DNA of 64,000 nt from Myxococcales bacterium (GCA_016793465.1 JAEUJW010000008.1:186001-250000), one strand, 5' to 3'. Positions 29,304-37,268 are shown, numbered from the stretch's first letter. The notes: a model not told the origin generated them from the letters alone. A program made the numbers and translations.

Positions 29304-30344
29304 ATGCGTTTGGTGCAACTGACAGCCCTGGCCTACTGCATCGGCTTCGTGACCGATGTTCTCGACGATGGAGCCAGTGCGAGGATGGATGTGGTGGATG
29401 GGAAACTTCCTGGCGGGCGAGTCCCGGCCGAGGACCTCTCCGAGGCGATGACGAACCCGGTTGCGCCCTCGCGAGAGATCCGTGACACGGATCCTGAAGG
29501 TCAGTTCATCAGCGACGACGATGTCGCCGCCGTGCAGGGCTTCATGCCCCGCGCCTGCGTGCACACCGTCAGCGACAAGCGACCCAAGCTGACGCGCGGC
29601 GAGCAGGAGCGGACCACCAAGGTGCTCAACCACGTGTTGAAGCGCCTGAAGGCCAGCGACGACTTCTCGAAGCTCATCCACCTCGTCGCCATGCGCGAGT
29701 CGTCGCTCCAGCAGGGCCTGGTGCACCGCCTCTCGCCCGACCTCGAGGGCAGCTACTCCGCGTGGCGCAAGATGTCGAAGAGCTACGAGGGCAACCCGGT
29801 CGCCAAGGACCCGACCGTCTGGCAGACCTACGGCCTGTTCGGCATGAACTCCAACTACTTCACGATGGTCTGGGACAAGGCCGCGGACCCCCGCGTGCTG
29901 TGCGACGCCATCGTCGACGTGCTGGTGTACCGCCGCTCCGCCGCCCGCATGCTGCGCAAGGTCAGCGGCCAGACCATCGTCTGCAAGGACGAGCAGGGCC
30001 GCCCGTACAACTACACGACCAAGGCGACCTGGGAGACCGTGCACCGCGCCGTCAGCGGCGGCAAGCTGTGCCCCAGCAAGCACGAGGAGACGGCGGCCAC
30101 CATGCGGAAGTTCTTCCGCAACCGCGCCGCCCGCGTCGGCCTCGACCCCGACAAGCCGGTCACCGCCAAGATGCTGGGCCTCGAGCCCGACAAGGGCCTC
30201 GACGGCACCAAGTTCGCGTCGCAGGAGCAGATGGTCATGAGCCTGTGGGCCGAGTTCGACGCCGAACAGGCCAGGCTGCAGACCGAAGAGGCGAGCAAAG
30301 AGGCCAAGAAGCTCGAGCGGATCGCCGCCCGCAAGCGCCGCTGA
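29304..30344 (+). CDS. SLT/lysozyme-like protein
   Basis: 346 residues. The start at 29304 is set by a strong ribosome-binding site, AAGGAG at 29291-29296; the frame opens 16 codons earlier. The N terminus is weakly hydrophobic (LVQLTALAYCIG) and may be a signal, but no clear cleavage site is seen. Residues 120-235 resemble the soluble lytic transglycosylase fold: LVAMRESS with candidate catalytic Glu132, then YGLFGMN (about 176-182) in the place of the usual GLMQ motif. The tail is a charged Lys/Glu helix. If the call is right it cuts peptidoglycan glycan strands. The first ~50 codons are lower in GC than the rest of the gene. Confidence 0.6.
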   Translation: MRLVQLTALAYCIGFVTDVLDDGASARMDVVDGKLPGGRVPAEDLSEAMTNPVAPSREIRDTDPEGQFISDDDVAAVQGFMPRACVHTVSDKRPKLTRGEQERTTKVLNHVLKRLKASDDFSKLIHLVAMRESSLQQGLVHRLSPDLEGSYSAWRKMSKSYEGNPVAKDPTVWQTYGLFGMNSNYFTMVWDKAADPRVLCDAIVDVLVYRRSAARMLRKVSGQTIVCKDEQGRPYNYTTKATWETVHRAVSGGKLCPSKHEETAATMRKFFRNRAARVGLDPDKPVTAKMLGLEPDKGLDGTKFASQEQMVMSLWAEFDAEQARLQTEEASKEAKKLERIAARKRR

Positions 30345-30531
30345 CGAGCCGCCCCCGACGTCACCCCCGAGCTCCGCCGCCGCCGCGGAGCCCGGCCCGC
30401 GATCGGACCGCCCTCGGACCCGCGACGCGCCCGGCCGCCCGCCGCCCCGCCGCGCCCGCCGGCCCGCCCGCCGCGGACGACGTTCGCCGGCGCCCGCCGG
30501 AATGCCCGTGGCGCCCCGTCGGCGCCCCCGC

Positions 30532-30537
30532 TATCCT
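30532..30537 (+). promoter_or_regulatory. -10 box of a probable leaderless promoter
   Basis: TATCCT ends six bases before the GTG at 30544, with no Shine-Dalgarno. Confidence 0.5.
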
Positions 30538-30543
30538 GGCCGG

Positions 30544-32085
30544 GTGTCGCTCCCTCGCCTTCCTTTAATACTTATCGGCTGTCTCCCCGCCGCGACCCTG
30601 GCCGGCCTCGCATGTGACCCCGCGGACATGTCCTCCAGGACAGGTCTACAGGGACAGATCGACGCCCCCGACGACCTCGCCAGCCCGGCGCCCGCCCCGC
30701 TGCTCGCCTGCGGCGACGACGTCGAGGTCGACCCCCGCCGCTCGCTCGCCATCACCGATCAGGCGCTGCTGCAGAACTTCACGTTCGAGCGGGTCATGCA
30801 GCAGATCGTGACCACCAGCGCCGAGCCCGGCCTCACCAAGGAGGTCCTGTACGGGCGCTGGTGGGACTTCCTCAACGAGTCGCCCGGCGAGTTCCCCGAG
30901 GCCCGCCACTGCGACGACTTCCAGATCGACGGCCAGCCCGCGCTCGGCGCCTTCCCGATCCAGTGCCCGCGCCCCGAGGGCATCCTCGCCGCCACCGACC
31001 CGTTCTTCGACCCGAACAACAACCCCGACAGCTACATCCCGATCGGTCTGTTCAACCGCCTCGACCTCGCCCCCGTCGACGGCGCCCACTGCGGCGAGTA
31101 CCGCGTGGTGTTCGCCAAGCGCTCGGGCCTGTTCGACCTCAACGACCGCAACCTCGTCATCTTCGAGGCCTCCCTGCCCAACCCGAACCCCAAGTGCGGC
31201 GTCGAGGGCTGCCAGGCCATCGCCGAGTTCTGGCTCGATCTGGCCGACACCAACAACGCCACCGAGCTGCGCAAGCGCCTCGACGACTTCTACTTCGGCG
31301 ACAAGTTCGGCGTCGGCCCGGTCATCCACGCCGACAACTACGGCCCGCGCGGCGCCGGCCAGATCCGCACCAACGGCTTCATGCCCGCGCCCAACCTCTG
31401 GCAGCTCCACGAGTTCAAGTTCTCGCACGACTGCGGCTTCGGCCCGTGCATCCGCCCCCACGCCGTCAAGGACAACCCCCACCCCGGCCTGTTCGCCGAC
31501 GACTCGACCGTGCCCGGCGCCGAGACGTTCAAGCGCTGGCTGCTGAAGCAGGTCCCCAACCTCGAGGTCGACGACGTCAACCGGTTCTTCACCACCGACG
31601 TCGGCACCTTCATGGCCGGCCAGAGCACCGCCGAGGGCACCTTCGACATCTACCGCCAGCAGGTCGGCAGCGAGTTCCGCCAGCAGATCCAGGACGCGAT
31701 CAGCACCGGCATCACCGCCGACCAGCTCCTCAACCGCCTCGGCACGCTGTCGTGCGCCGGCTGCCACCAGCACAACAACAACTTCGAGGACGCCGACCTC
31801 GGCGGCGGCCTCAACTGGCTGCCGAGCATCGGCTTCGTGCAGATCACCGAGGAGTTCACCGACAACGGCCCGTTCGGCCCGCGCTTCGGCCTGTCCGACG
31901 CCGTCCTCGACGTGTTCCTGCCCCACCGCAAGACCACCATGGAGAACTTCCTGAAGACGGCCGCCTGCAGCGCCTGCGAGAGCTCCGGCATCAAGGGCAC
32001 CCAGCCCCTGCCCCCGTCCGCCTTCGCCCCGCCCGGCCCCAAAGCCCCCGGCCTGACCCTCGGCGGCCCCCCCAAGAGTCACTGA
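30544..32085 (+). CDS. Lipoprotein with a single CXXCH heme-binding motif
   Basis: 513 residues, family not recognised. GTG at 30544 gives a signal peptide with lipobox LAGLAC (Cys about 24). Right after it come codons holding a dispersed-palindrome cluster (30624-30657). The body has several Cys pairs and an SCAGCHQH motif (Cys404, Cys407, His408), the c-type heme attachment site. A later Met could be the second ligand, but I cannot tell which. A final Pro/Gly-rich tail follows. It resembles large exported myxobacterial proteins that carry one cytochrome-like motif in an otherwise unknown fold. The signal peptide codes Leu-Ile-Leu-Ile from an AT island (30563-30575). Confidence 0.7.
   Translation: MSLPRLPLILIGCLPAATLAGLACDPADMSSRTGLQGQIDAPDDLASPAPAPLLACGDDVEVDPRRSLAITDQALLQNFTFERVMQQIVTTSAEPGLTKEVLYGRWWDFLNESPGEFPEARHCDDFQIDGQPALGAFPIQCPRPEGILAATDPFFDPNNNPDSYIPIGLFNRLDLAPVDGAHCGEYRVVFAKRSGLFDLNDRNLVIFEASLPNPNPKCGVEGCQAIAEFWLDLADTNNATELRKRLDDFYFGDKFGVGPVIHADNYGPRGAGQIRTNGFMPAPNLWQLHEFKFSHDCGFGPCIRPHAVKDNPHPGLFADDSTVPGAETFKRWLLKQVPNLEVDDVNRFFTTDVGTFMAGQSTAEGTFDIYRQQVGSEFRQQIQDAISTGITADQLLNRLGTLSCAGCHQHNNNFEDADLGGGLNWLPSIGFVQITEEFTDNGPFGPRFGLSDAVLDVFLPHRKTTMENFLKTAACSACESSGIKGTQPLPPSAFAPPGPKAPGLTLGGPPKSH
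30624..30657. repeat. Compound dispersed palindrome
   Basis: GGACATGTCC (30624-30633) runs into TGTCC-TCCA-GGACA (30629-30642), followed by another GGGACAG half-site ending at 30657. It lies directly after the lipobox codon of the CXXCH lipoprotein. Confidence 0.7.
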
Positions 32086-32170
32086 TTTTCATGGCCCGCC
32101 GTCGCGGCCGTCGCTCGCTCTCGCGGGCGCGCGTGTTACACTGCGCAGCGCTTTTCGCAGGAGCACCCGC

Positions 32171-33202
32171 TTGGTTCAAGCTTATATCTCCGGCACCGGC
32201 TTCCACGTCCCGCCGCGCGTCGTCACCAACGACGACCTGATCCGCGACCACCACATCGAGACCTCGCACGAATGGATCGTCCAGCGCACCGGCATCGAGG
32301 CCCGCCGCTTCGCCGAGCCCGGGGTCGGCACCTCCGACATGGCCCTGCTCGCCGCGCGTGACGCCCTCGCCGCCGCCGGCCTCGCCGCCCACGACCTCGA
32401 CCTCATCGTCGTCGCCACCCTCTCGCCCGAGCACGCCTTCCCCGGCAGCGGCGTGTTCCTGCAGCACAAGCTCGGCCTGTGCGACGGCGAGAACGCCAAG
32501 TTCGTGCCCGCCCTCGACGTGCGCAACCAGTGCTCCGGCTTCCTCTACGCCCTGTCGACCGCGGTCGCCCACGTGCGCGCCGGCATGGCCCGCCACGTGC
32601 TCGTCGTCGGCGCCGAGACCCACTCCGCCGCCCTCGACCTCTCGACCGAGGGCCGCACCGTGTCCTCGCTGTTCGGCGACGGCGCCGGCGCCGTCGTCGT
32701 CTCCGCCACCGAGGAGGACCGCGGCGTGCGCGGCGTCTACCTCGGCGCCGACGGCCGCCACGCCGACGTGCTGTGCCAGAAGATCTGGGACATCCGCCAG
32801 CGCCCCTTCATCCCCAAGAACCCCGACCGCTCGGGCACCGTCGCCCCGGAGATGCTGTGGGCCACCATGGACGGCAAGCTCGTGTTCAAGCACGCCGTCG
32901 CCACCATGCTCGGCGCGCTCATGCGCGCCTGCACGCAGCACCGCATCGGCGTCGAGGACATCGACCTGTTCCTCTTCCACCAGGCCAACATGCGGATCAA
33001 CCAGTTCATCGCCCAGCAGCTCGGCGTCGGCGACGAGAAGATCCCGCACAACATCCAGCGCTACGGCAACACCACCGCCGCCACCATCCCCATCCTGCTC
33101 GCCGAGTGCGTCCGCGAGGGCCGCCTGCGTCCGGGCATGAAGGTCGCCATGGCCGCCTTCGGCTCCGGCTTCACCTGGGGCGCCGCCATCCTCGACTGGT
33201 AA
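32171..33202 (+). CDS. 3-oxoacyl-ACP synthase III family protein
   Basis: 343 residues. KAS III enzymes condense an acyl-CoA with malonyl-ACP to begin fatty acid or polyketide chains. The triad is complete: Cys121 in RNQCSG, His270 in LFHQANMRI and Asn300 in RYGNTT. The start is a TTG at 32171 with AGGAG seven bases upstream and a TTACACT box near 32136. No other fab genes lie beside it, so it could be the housekeeping FabH or a specialised starter enzyme. I leave the symbol empty for that reason. Confidence 0.88.
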   Translation: MVQAYISGTGFHVPPRVVTNDDLIRDHHIETSHEWIVQRTGIEARRFAEPGVGTSDMALLAARDALAAAGLAAHDLDLIVVATLSPEHAFPGSGVFLQHKLGLCDGENAKFVPALDVRNQCSGFLYALSTAVAHVRAGMARHVLVVGAETHSAALDLSTEGRTVSSLFGDGAGAVVVSATEEDRGVRGVYLGADGRHADVLCQKIWDIRQRPFIPKNPDRSGTVAPEMLWATMDGKLVFKHAVATMLGALMRACTQHRIGVEDIDLFLFHQANMRINQFIAQQLGVGDEKIPHNIQRYGNTTAATIPILLAECVREGRLRPGMKVAMAAFGSGFTWGAAILDW

Positions 33203-33229
33203 ACGCCGTCGCCCCCGCCCCGGGCCTGA

Positions 33230-33235
33230 TATAAC
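33230..33235 (+). promoter_or_regulatory. -10 box of a probable leaderless promoter
   Basis: TATAAC ends eight bases before the ATG at 33244. Confidence 0.5.
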
Positions 33236-33243
33236 CGGGCTCG

Positions 33244-33729
33244 ATGCGCCCCACACTGCTCGCTCTGGTCGTCCTCCTCGCCGCCTGCAAGGACACCGGC
33301 AGCGACCCGGCCACCGCCGCCCCCGACCACCCCGAGCTCGCGCCGGTCCAGTTCGGCCCCGGCTCCGACAAGCTGACCTTCGACGACCGCCCCGCCGTGG
33401 CCCAGGCCGCCGCCGAGCTCGAGAAGAACCAAGGCCTCCACCTGCTCGTCATCGGTCGCACCGACTCCCGCGGCGGCGCCCAGAAGAACATGCAGCTCGG
33501 CCTCCAGCGCGCCCGCGAGGTCCGCGAGGCCATCTTGTTGAAGGCCGCGGGCAAGGTCCCGCTCGAGCGCGTGCACGTCGGCTCGCGCGGCCAGGCCGAT
33601 CCGACCGGCGACAACAACACCGACGACGGCCGCGCCGCCAACCGCCGCGTCGAGTTCTTCTTCTACGTGCCCGACGGCAAGCCCCTGAAGAGCCACTTCG
33701 CCACCCCGATCATCATCGAGGGCGAATAG
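33244..33729 (+). CDS. OmpA-domain lipoprotein
   Basis: 161 residues: a short signal with lipobox LLAAC (Cys15), a spacer of about 25 residues, and an OmpA C-terminal domain. The domain has the GRTDSRG and NRRVEFF motifs that bind the diaminopimelate of peptidoglycan in this family. The size and lipid anchor resemble Pal-type proteins that tie the outer membrane to the wall, but there is no tol operon here. The gene meets kptA tail to tail with three bases between. Confidence 0.85.
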   Translation: MRPTLLALVVLLAACKDTGSDPATAAPDHPELAPVQFGPGSDKLTFDDRPAVAQAAAELEKNQGLHLLVIGRTDSRGGAQKNMQLGLQRAREVREAILLKAAGKVPLERVHVGSRGQADPTGDNNTDDGRAANRRVEFFFYVPDGKPLKSHFATPIIIEGE

Positions 33730-33732
33730 AGC

Positions 33733-34299
33733 TCAGCGCGTGCGCACCAGGTACGCCGGCGGCACGTGCTCGACCAGCCACACCCCGTTGGCGCTGCAGT
33801 AGAACACGCCGCCGTCGGCGTGCAGCCGCCCGCTGGCGACCGTGAACACCGCCGGCTTGCCGTGCCTGCCCCCGACCTTGAGCGCCGTCTCGAGGTCCGC
33901 CGACAGGTGCACGTGGTGCCGCGCCATTTTTAATAGGCCGTGGCGCAGGATGGCCGCGACAGTCTGTTCACCTGTCCCATGGAACAGGTCCTCGGGCGGC
34001 GCCTGCGGCGCGAGCTGCAGGTCGACCGCGACGGTGTGCCCCTGGTTGGCCCGGATCTTGGTCCCGGTCGCGTCGAATCCGAAGCGCTGCTTGTCGCTGC
34101 CGGCGACCACCGCCTCGAGCTGCGCCCGCGAGATCCGCACCCCGTGGCGCGCGCACGCGGCGAGCAGCGCCTCGACCGCGACCCACCCGCCCGGCTCGAG
34201 CGTCAGCCCGATCCGCCCCGGATCGTGGCGCAGGTGCTTGCTGAGGTACTTCGAGATCTTGACCTGGGGGTCGCTCGCCACGGCCACCCATCTTGCCAT
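33733..34299 (-). CDS. kptA: RNA 2'-phosphotransferase (Tpt1/KptA family)
   Basis: 188 residues, normal for KptA. The family removes an internal 2'-phosphate from RNA using NAD+, the last step of tRNA splicing in fungi; the bacterial substrate is unsettled. Family motifs are intact: SKHLRHDP (Arg24, His25), IRANQGHT (Arg83), LFHGT (His107) and ARHHVHLS (Arg127). The start at 34299 matches the family; 55 upstream codons in frame are rejected as a shadow. The gene holds a palindrome with a CCATGG core (33970-33989) and an AT island coding Leu-Leu-Lys-Met (33927-33936). No RNA ligase lies nearby. Confidence 0.9.
   Translation of the reverse strand: MARWVAVASDPQVKISKYLSKHLRHDPGRIGLTLEPGGWVAVEALLAACARHGVRISRAQLEAVVAGSDKQRFGFDATGTKIRANQGHTVAVDLQLAPQAPPEDLFHGTGEQTVAAILRHGLLKMARHHVHLSADLETALKVGGRHGKPAVFTVASGRLHADGGVFYCSANGVWLVEHVPPAYLVRTR
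33970..33989. repeat. Dispersed palindrome in kptA
   Basis: ACCTGTCCCATGGAACAGGT: six-base perfect arms around a CCATGG core. This is one of the longest symmetric copies of the family. Confidence 0.7.
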
Positions 34300-34503
34300 G
34301 ACATCCGCGTCAGACCTCGCCGCGCGCCCGCGGCCGCGTCCGGGCATCGACGTCAGAGCGGCCCTGCCCGACCCGAAAAACCGCTGAGATCCCCAGCACT
34401 TTCGTTCTGGAACGGCGACTGCAAACCATGCTCGCGTTCGCCGGGGCGAACCAACCTCCTCCAACCCCGCCGCGGCGCACCTTGGCTTATTTGCTTCGCC
34501 GTC

Positions 34504-34577
34504 CCGCTTGGCTTATCCGCTTGGCCTGACTTGAACCGCTTAACCCTTGCCGCTTAACCCTTACCGCTTAGCCCTTA
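34504..34577. repeat. 14-base CT-rich tandem repeat
   Basis: Three units are nearly identical: CCGCTTAACCCTTG (34536-34549), CCGCTTAACCCTTA (34550-34563) and CCGCTTAGCCCTTA (34564-34577). Two decayed units precede them from 34504 (CCGCTTGGCTTAT and CCGCTTGGCCTGA), and CTTA/CTTCG fragments continue to about 34615. The opposite strand reads TAAGGGTTAAGCGG. Confidence 0.85.
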
Positions 34578-34634
34578 CCTTACTTCCTTCGCCTTAACCG
34601 ACTTCGCTTATCTTATCTCGCTGACGCCGCACCC

Positions 34635-34654
34635 CCGGGTCCCCCCGGACCCGG
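34635..34654. terminator. Perfect hairpin CCGGGTCC-CCCC-GGACCCGG
   Basis: Eight-base perfect stem with a four-C loop, just downstream of the CT-rich repeats and 75 bases upstream of the CAP gene start. It could end a transcript that covers the repeats, or sit in the CAP leader. No T run. Confidence 0.4.
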
Positions 34655-34728
34655 TGCCAACCCCGCAAAAGAGCTCGGGCCTGGTCGTATGCACCGGGCC
34701 CGACTCGTTTTTGTTACTCTGGCGGCCC

Positions 34729-35301
34729 GTGCTCCGCCGCCGCTCGCTCGTTGCCCTCGCGCTCGTCCTCGCCTGCGACGACCCCGGCGCCGCGCCGCCC
34801 GAGGAGGAGCAGGTCCTCCCCGAGCTCGAGCTCTGCGACCCCGTGCGCGCGTGGGACGAGGACCACGCCGCCCTCGAGGGCGCGTTCCAGGCCGCCCTCA
34901 ACGACCTGCGCGCCGAGGGCGGCCAGTGCGGCCAGCTGGTGTTCCCGCCGGCCCCGCCCGTCTACCTCGACCCCGCGCTCCGCTGCGTCGCCCGCCTGCA
35001 CAGCCAGGACATGGTCGCCCGCGAGTACCTCGGCGAGGTCGACCCCGACGGCCTCGGCACCGCCTTCCGCCTCGGCGAGGTCGGCTACGAGGCCGCGACC
35101 TTCGCCGAGAACGTCGGCTTCGGCTACGAGGACCCCGCCGCCGCGCTCGCCCTGTGGGCCGACAGCTCCGCCAACTGCTGGAAGCTGTTCGCCCGCGAGC
35201 TCACCGACATCGGCGTCGGCGTGGTCGACGGCCCGTTCGCGCCCAAGGACCGCCCCGAGACCGACGGCCTGTACTGGACCGTCACCTTCGCGGCCCGCTG
35301 A
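34729..35301 (+). CDS. CAP (SCP/PR-1-like) domain lipoprotein
   Basis: 190 residues. The GTG at 34729 gives a signal peptide with lipobox LVLAC (Cys about 16); an in-frame start 25 codons upstream lacks a signal. An acidic linker is followed by a CAP domain: LNDLRAEGGQ near its start, the LHSQDMVAREY helix, a GYEAATFAENVGFGY segment matching the CAP motif, and YWTVTFA at the end. Bacterial CAP proteins are secreted, with unclear roles. Four Cys may pair. It converges on the gene at 35306, with an inverted repeat CGCTGACG/CGTCAGCG (35298-35331) across the junction. Confidence 0.8.
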   Translation: MLRRRSLVALALVLACDDPGAAPPEEEQVLPELELCDPVRAWDEDHAALEGAFQAALNDLRAEGGQCGQLVFPPAPPVYLDPALRCVARLHSQDMVAREYLGEVDPDGLGTAFRLGEVGYEAATFAENVGFGYEDPAAALALWADSSANCWKLFARELTDIGVGVVDGPFAPKDRPETDGLYWTVTFAAR

Positions 35302-35305
35302 CGCC

Positions 35306-36385
35306 TCACGACGCCGGCCCCGTCAGCGTCAGCCGGTCGATGCGATCGCGGTGCAGGTGCCCGAGGTACAGCGCTCCGTCGCGCTCGTGCACGCTCGTCA
35401 CCTCCCGCACGCGCGTGCCCTCGGGGTCGTGCAGGCTCTGGACCAGCTCGCCCCGCTCGTCGACCTCGATGATGAGCCCGTACGGCGCCGGCTTCGGCCA
35501 CAGCGCGCGCGGCAGGTTGGCCACCATCTTCTTCAGCAGCGGCCGCGGCGCCAGGAAGTCGCCGGCCTTGTTGCGCACGGTGAACATCGCCACCCAGAAC
35601 GTCCCGCGCCCGCTCGCCGCCACGCCGTCGGGGAAGCCCGGCAGCCCGTCGACGAACACCTCCGCCGTGCCCGCCTTCGGCCCCGCCAGCCAGTAGCGGG
35701 TGACTCGGTAGCGGTACGTCTCGTTGACGATCACGAAGTCCTCGGCCCGCGACAGCGCCACCCCGTTGGCGAAGAACAGGTCGCCGAGCAGCAGCTTGCA
35801 GCCTCTCACCGCCGGGTCGTAGACCGCCAGCTTGCCGTGCGCGCGCCCTTCGAGCAGGTCGAGCATGTGATCGCCGAACCCGAATTTCACGCTCGCGTCC
35901 GAGAAGTAGATCTTGCCGTCGCGCGCGACGACCACGTCGTCGGTGAAGCCGAGCTCCACGCCCTCGACCTCGTCGCACAGCGTGGTGATCGTGCCGTCGG
36001 GCGCGACCGACAGCAGCCCCTTGATCGCGTCGGCCACGATCAGCGCGCCGTCCGGCGCGAAGTCCAGCCCGAGCGGCCGCCCGCCGGTCGTCGCGAAGGT
36101 CGTCACCGCCTCGCCCTCGACCCGCACGATCGTGCCCGCGTTGGTCCCGGCGTACACCCGCCCCTCGGCGTCGGTCTCGACGTCCTCCGGCCCGTCGATC
36201 AGCCCGACCCCGATCGCCACCGCCGCCGCCAGCCGGCTGTTCGGCGCCAGCGGTCCGGCGAACTCCGGCACCGCCGGCGGATCCCAGGCCGCCGCGTCGA
36301 TCGGCGCCGGCTTGACCGCCAGGAACACGCTCACGGCCAGCAGGAGCCCGAGCACCAGCGACAACCCGCGGCGGACGATTCGCAT
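35306..36385 (-). CDS. SMP-30/strictosidine-synthase-like beta-propeller
   Basis: 359 residues. One N-terminal hydrophobic helix (residues 5-24) is a signal anchor or uncleaved signal. The rest forms a six-bladed propeller of the SMP-30/gluconolactonase and strictosidine synthase class: GPEDVETDAEGRVYAG, GRPLGLDFAPDGALIVAD, DDVVVARDGKIYFSDAS and FPDGVAASGRGTFWVA are successive blades. Members include lactonases and esterases such as APMAP and paraoxonase-like proteins. The substrate cannot be read. TAATGT lies nine bases before the start. Confidence 0.8.
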   Translation of the reverse strand: MRIVRRGLSLVLGLLLAVSVFLAVKPAPIDAAAWDPPAVPEFAGPLAPNSRLAAAVAIGVGLIDGPEDVETDAEGRVYAGTNAGTIVRVEGEAVTTFATTGGRPLGLDFAPDGALIVADAIKGLLSVAPDGTITTLCDEVEGVELGFTDDVVVARDGKIYFSDASVKFGFGDHMLDLLEGRAHGKLAVYDPAVRGCKLLLGDLFFANGVALSRAEDFVIVNETYRYRVTRYWLAGPKAGTAEVFVDGLPGFPDGVAASGRGTFWVAMFTVRNKAGDFLAPRPLLKKMVANLPRALWPKPAPYGLIIEVDERGELVQSLHDPEGTRVREVTSVHERDGALYLGHLHRDRIDRLTLTGPAS

Positions 36386-36448
36386 GCGCCGCCGACATTA
36401 CACCAGCGCACGTCCCCGGGGCACTCCCCGCTCCCCGCCCGTCCCCGC

Positions 36449-36454
36449 TATGCT
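36449..36454 (+). promoter_or_regulatory. -10 box of a probable leaderless promoter
   Basis: TATGCT ends eight bases before the ATG at 36463, with no Shine-Dalgarno. Confidence 0.45.
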
Positions 36455-36462
36455 CGCCGGCG

Positions 36463-36876
36463 ATGCCTGCCTTCGCCCTGCCGCTGCTCGGCGGCCTCCT
36501 CCTCGGCGCCGCCGCGCTGCTGCTGCTCGCCCTCCGCGGGCGCATCGCCGGCATCAGCGGGATCGTCGGCGGCCTGCTCGCGCGCTCCGACGACCGCGCC
36601 TGGCGCCTCGCCTTCGTGCTCGGCCTGTGGACCGGCGGCCTCGTGCTCCTGCGCGTGCTGCCGTCCGCGATCCCGCACACGCTGCCCGCGGGCCGCACCG
36701 CCCTGCTCGTCGGCGGCCTGCTCGTCGGCCTCGGCGCCGGCCTCGGCGACGGCTGCACCAGCGGCCACGGCGTGTGCGGCCTCGGCCGCCGCTCGCCCCG
36801 CTCGCTCGTCGCCGTGCTCGTGTTCATGGCCGTCGCGGTGGTCACCGCCAACCTCGCCCTGCGAGGTGTCCCTTGA
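36463..36876 (+). CDS. YeeE/YedE-family protein, N-terminal half
   Basis: 137 residues with four membrane helices. The GDGCTSGHGVCGLGRRSPRS motif with two Cys is the hallmark of YeeE/YedE sulfur-compound channels, where such Cys relay thiosulfate in the characterised E. coli and Spirochaeta proteins. In many bacteria, as here, the channel is split into two short genes. The next half begins inside this gene's stop codon. Confidence 0.85.
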   Translation: MPAFALPLLGGLLLGAAALLLLALRGRIAGISGIVGGLLARSDDRAWRLAFVLGLWTGGLVLLRVLPSAIPHTLPAGRTALLVGGLLVGLGAGLGDGCTSGHGVCGLGRRSPRSLVAVLVFMAVAVVTANLALRGVP

Positions 36877-36880
36877 GACA
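36867..36880. repeat. Dispersed palindrome across a stop/start junction
   Basis: TGTCCCTTGAGACA spans the stop codon of the first YeeE half and the TTG start of the second, so it could affect coupling between them. Confidence 0.5.
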
Positions 36881-37268
36881 GCTCGCCCCGCTCCTCTGCG
36901 GCCTGCTGTTCGCGCTCGGCCTCGGCCTCGCCGGCATGACCCGCCCCGACAAGGTCCTCGGCTTCCTGCAGCTCCGCGACCCCGACCTCGCGTTCGTCAT
37001 GGGCGGCGCCGTGCTCGTCACCTTCTTCGGCTTCCCCGCCGTGCTCCGCCGCCGCCGTCCGCTGCTCGACTCCGAGTTCCACGTGCCCGCCCGGAGGCGC
37101 GTCGACCTGCGCCTCGTGCTCGGCGCCGCCGCGTTCGGCGTCGGCTGGGGCCTCACCGGCCTGTGCCCCGGCCCCGCCCTCACCGACCTCGTGACCTTGA
37201 ACCCCGACCTCCTGCTGTTCTGCGCCGCCATGCTGGTCGGCCTCACCCTCACCCGCCGCGCCGCATGA
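36873..37268 (+). CDS. YeeE/YedE-family protein, C-terminal half (DUF6691-like)
   Basis: 131 residues with four membrane helices. The second conserved YeeE motif is present as GWGLTGLCPGPAL with its Cys. The TTG start at 36873 overlaps the previous stop (TTGA) and has a GAGGTG ribosome-binding site; no ATG fits better. Together with the gene at 36463 it makes a complete channel. Its end overlaps the next gene by ATGA, so the three are coupled. Confidence 0.8.
   Translation: MRQLAPLLCGLLFALGLGLAGMTRPDKVLGFLQLRDPDLAFVMGGAVLVTFFGFPAVLRRRRPLLDSEFHVPARRRVDLRLVLGAAAFGVGWGLTGLCPGPALTDLVTLNPDLLLFCAAMLVGLTLTRRAA

Larger units (their letters stand above)
34300..34728. other. 430-base intergenic region, pyrimidine-rich in its second half
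   Basis: No gene seen. The second half, from about 34480 to 34620, departs sharply from the genome: one strand is nearly all C and T with scattered G, GC drops, and short units repeat (see 34504). A strong hairpin (34635-34654) follows. The region then runs into the start of the CAP lipoprotein gene. Confidence 0.6.

Noticed and set aside
34504..34577. CT-rich tandem repeats as a CRISPR array
   Set aside because: Units are 14 bases, directly adjacent with no spacers, and no cas genes are near.
34536..34577. Real telomere or chromosome end
   Set aside because: Genes continue normally on both sides and only three good units are present; the likeness to telomere repeats is only in base composition.
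34751..37264. In-frame upstream extension of the gene at 37265
   Set aside because: It overlaps the CAP gene, the SMP-30-like gene and the YeeE pair and has shadow-like composition. The ATGA overlap marks the true start.
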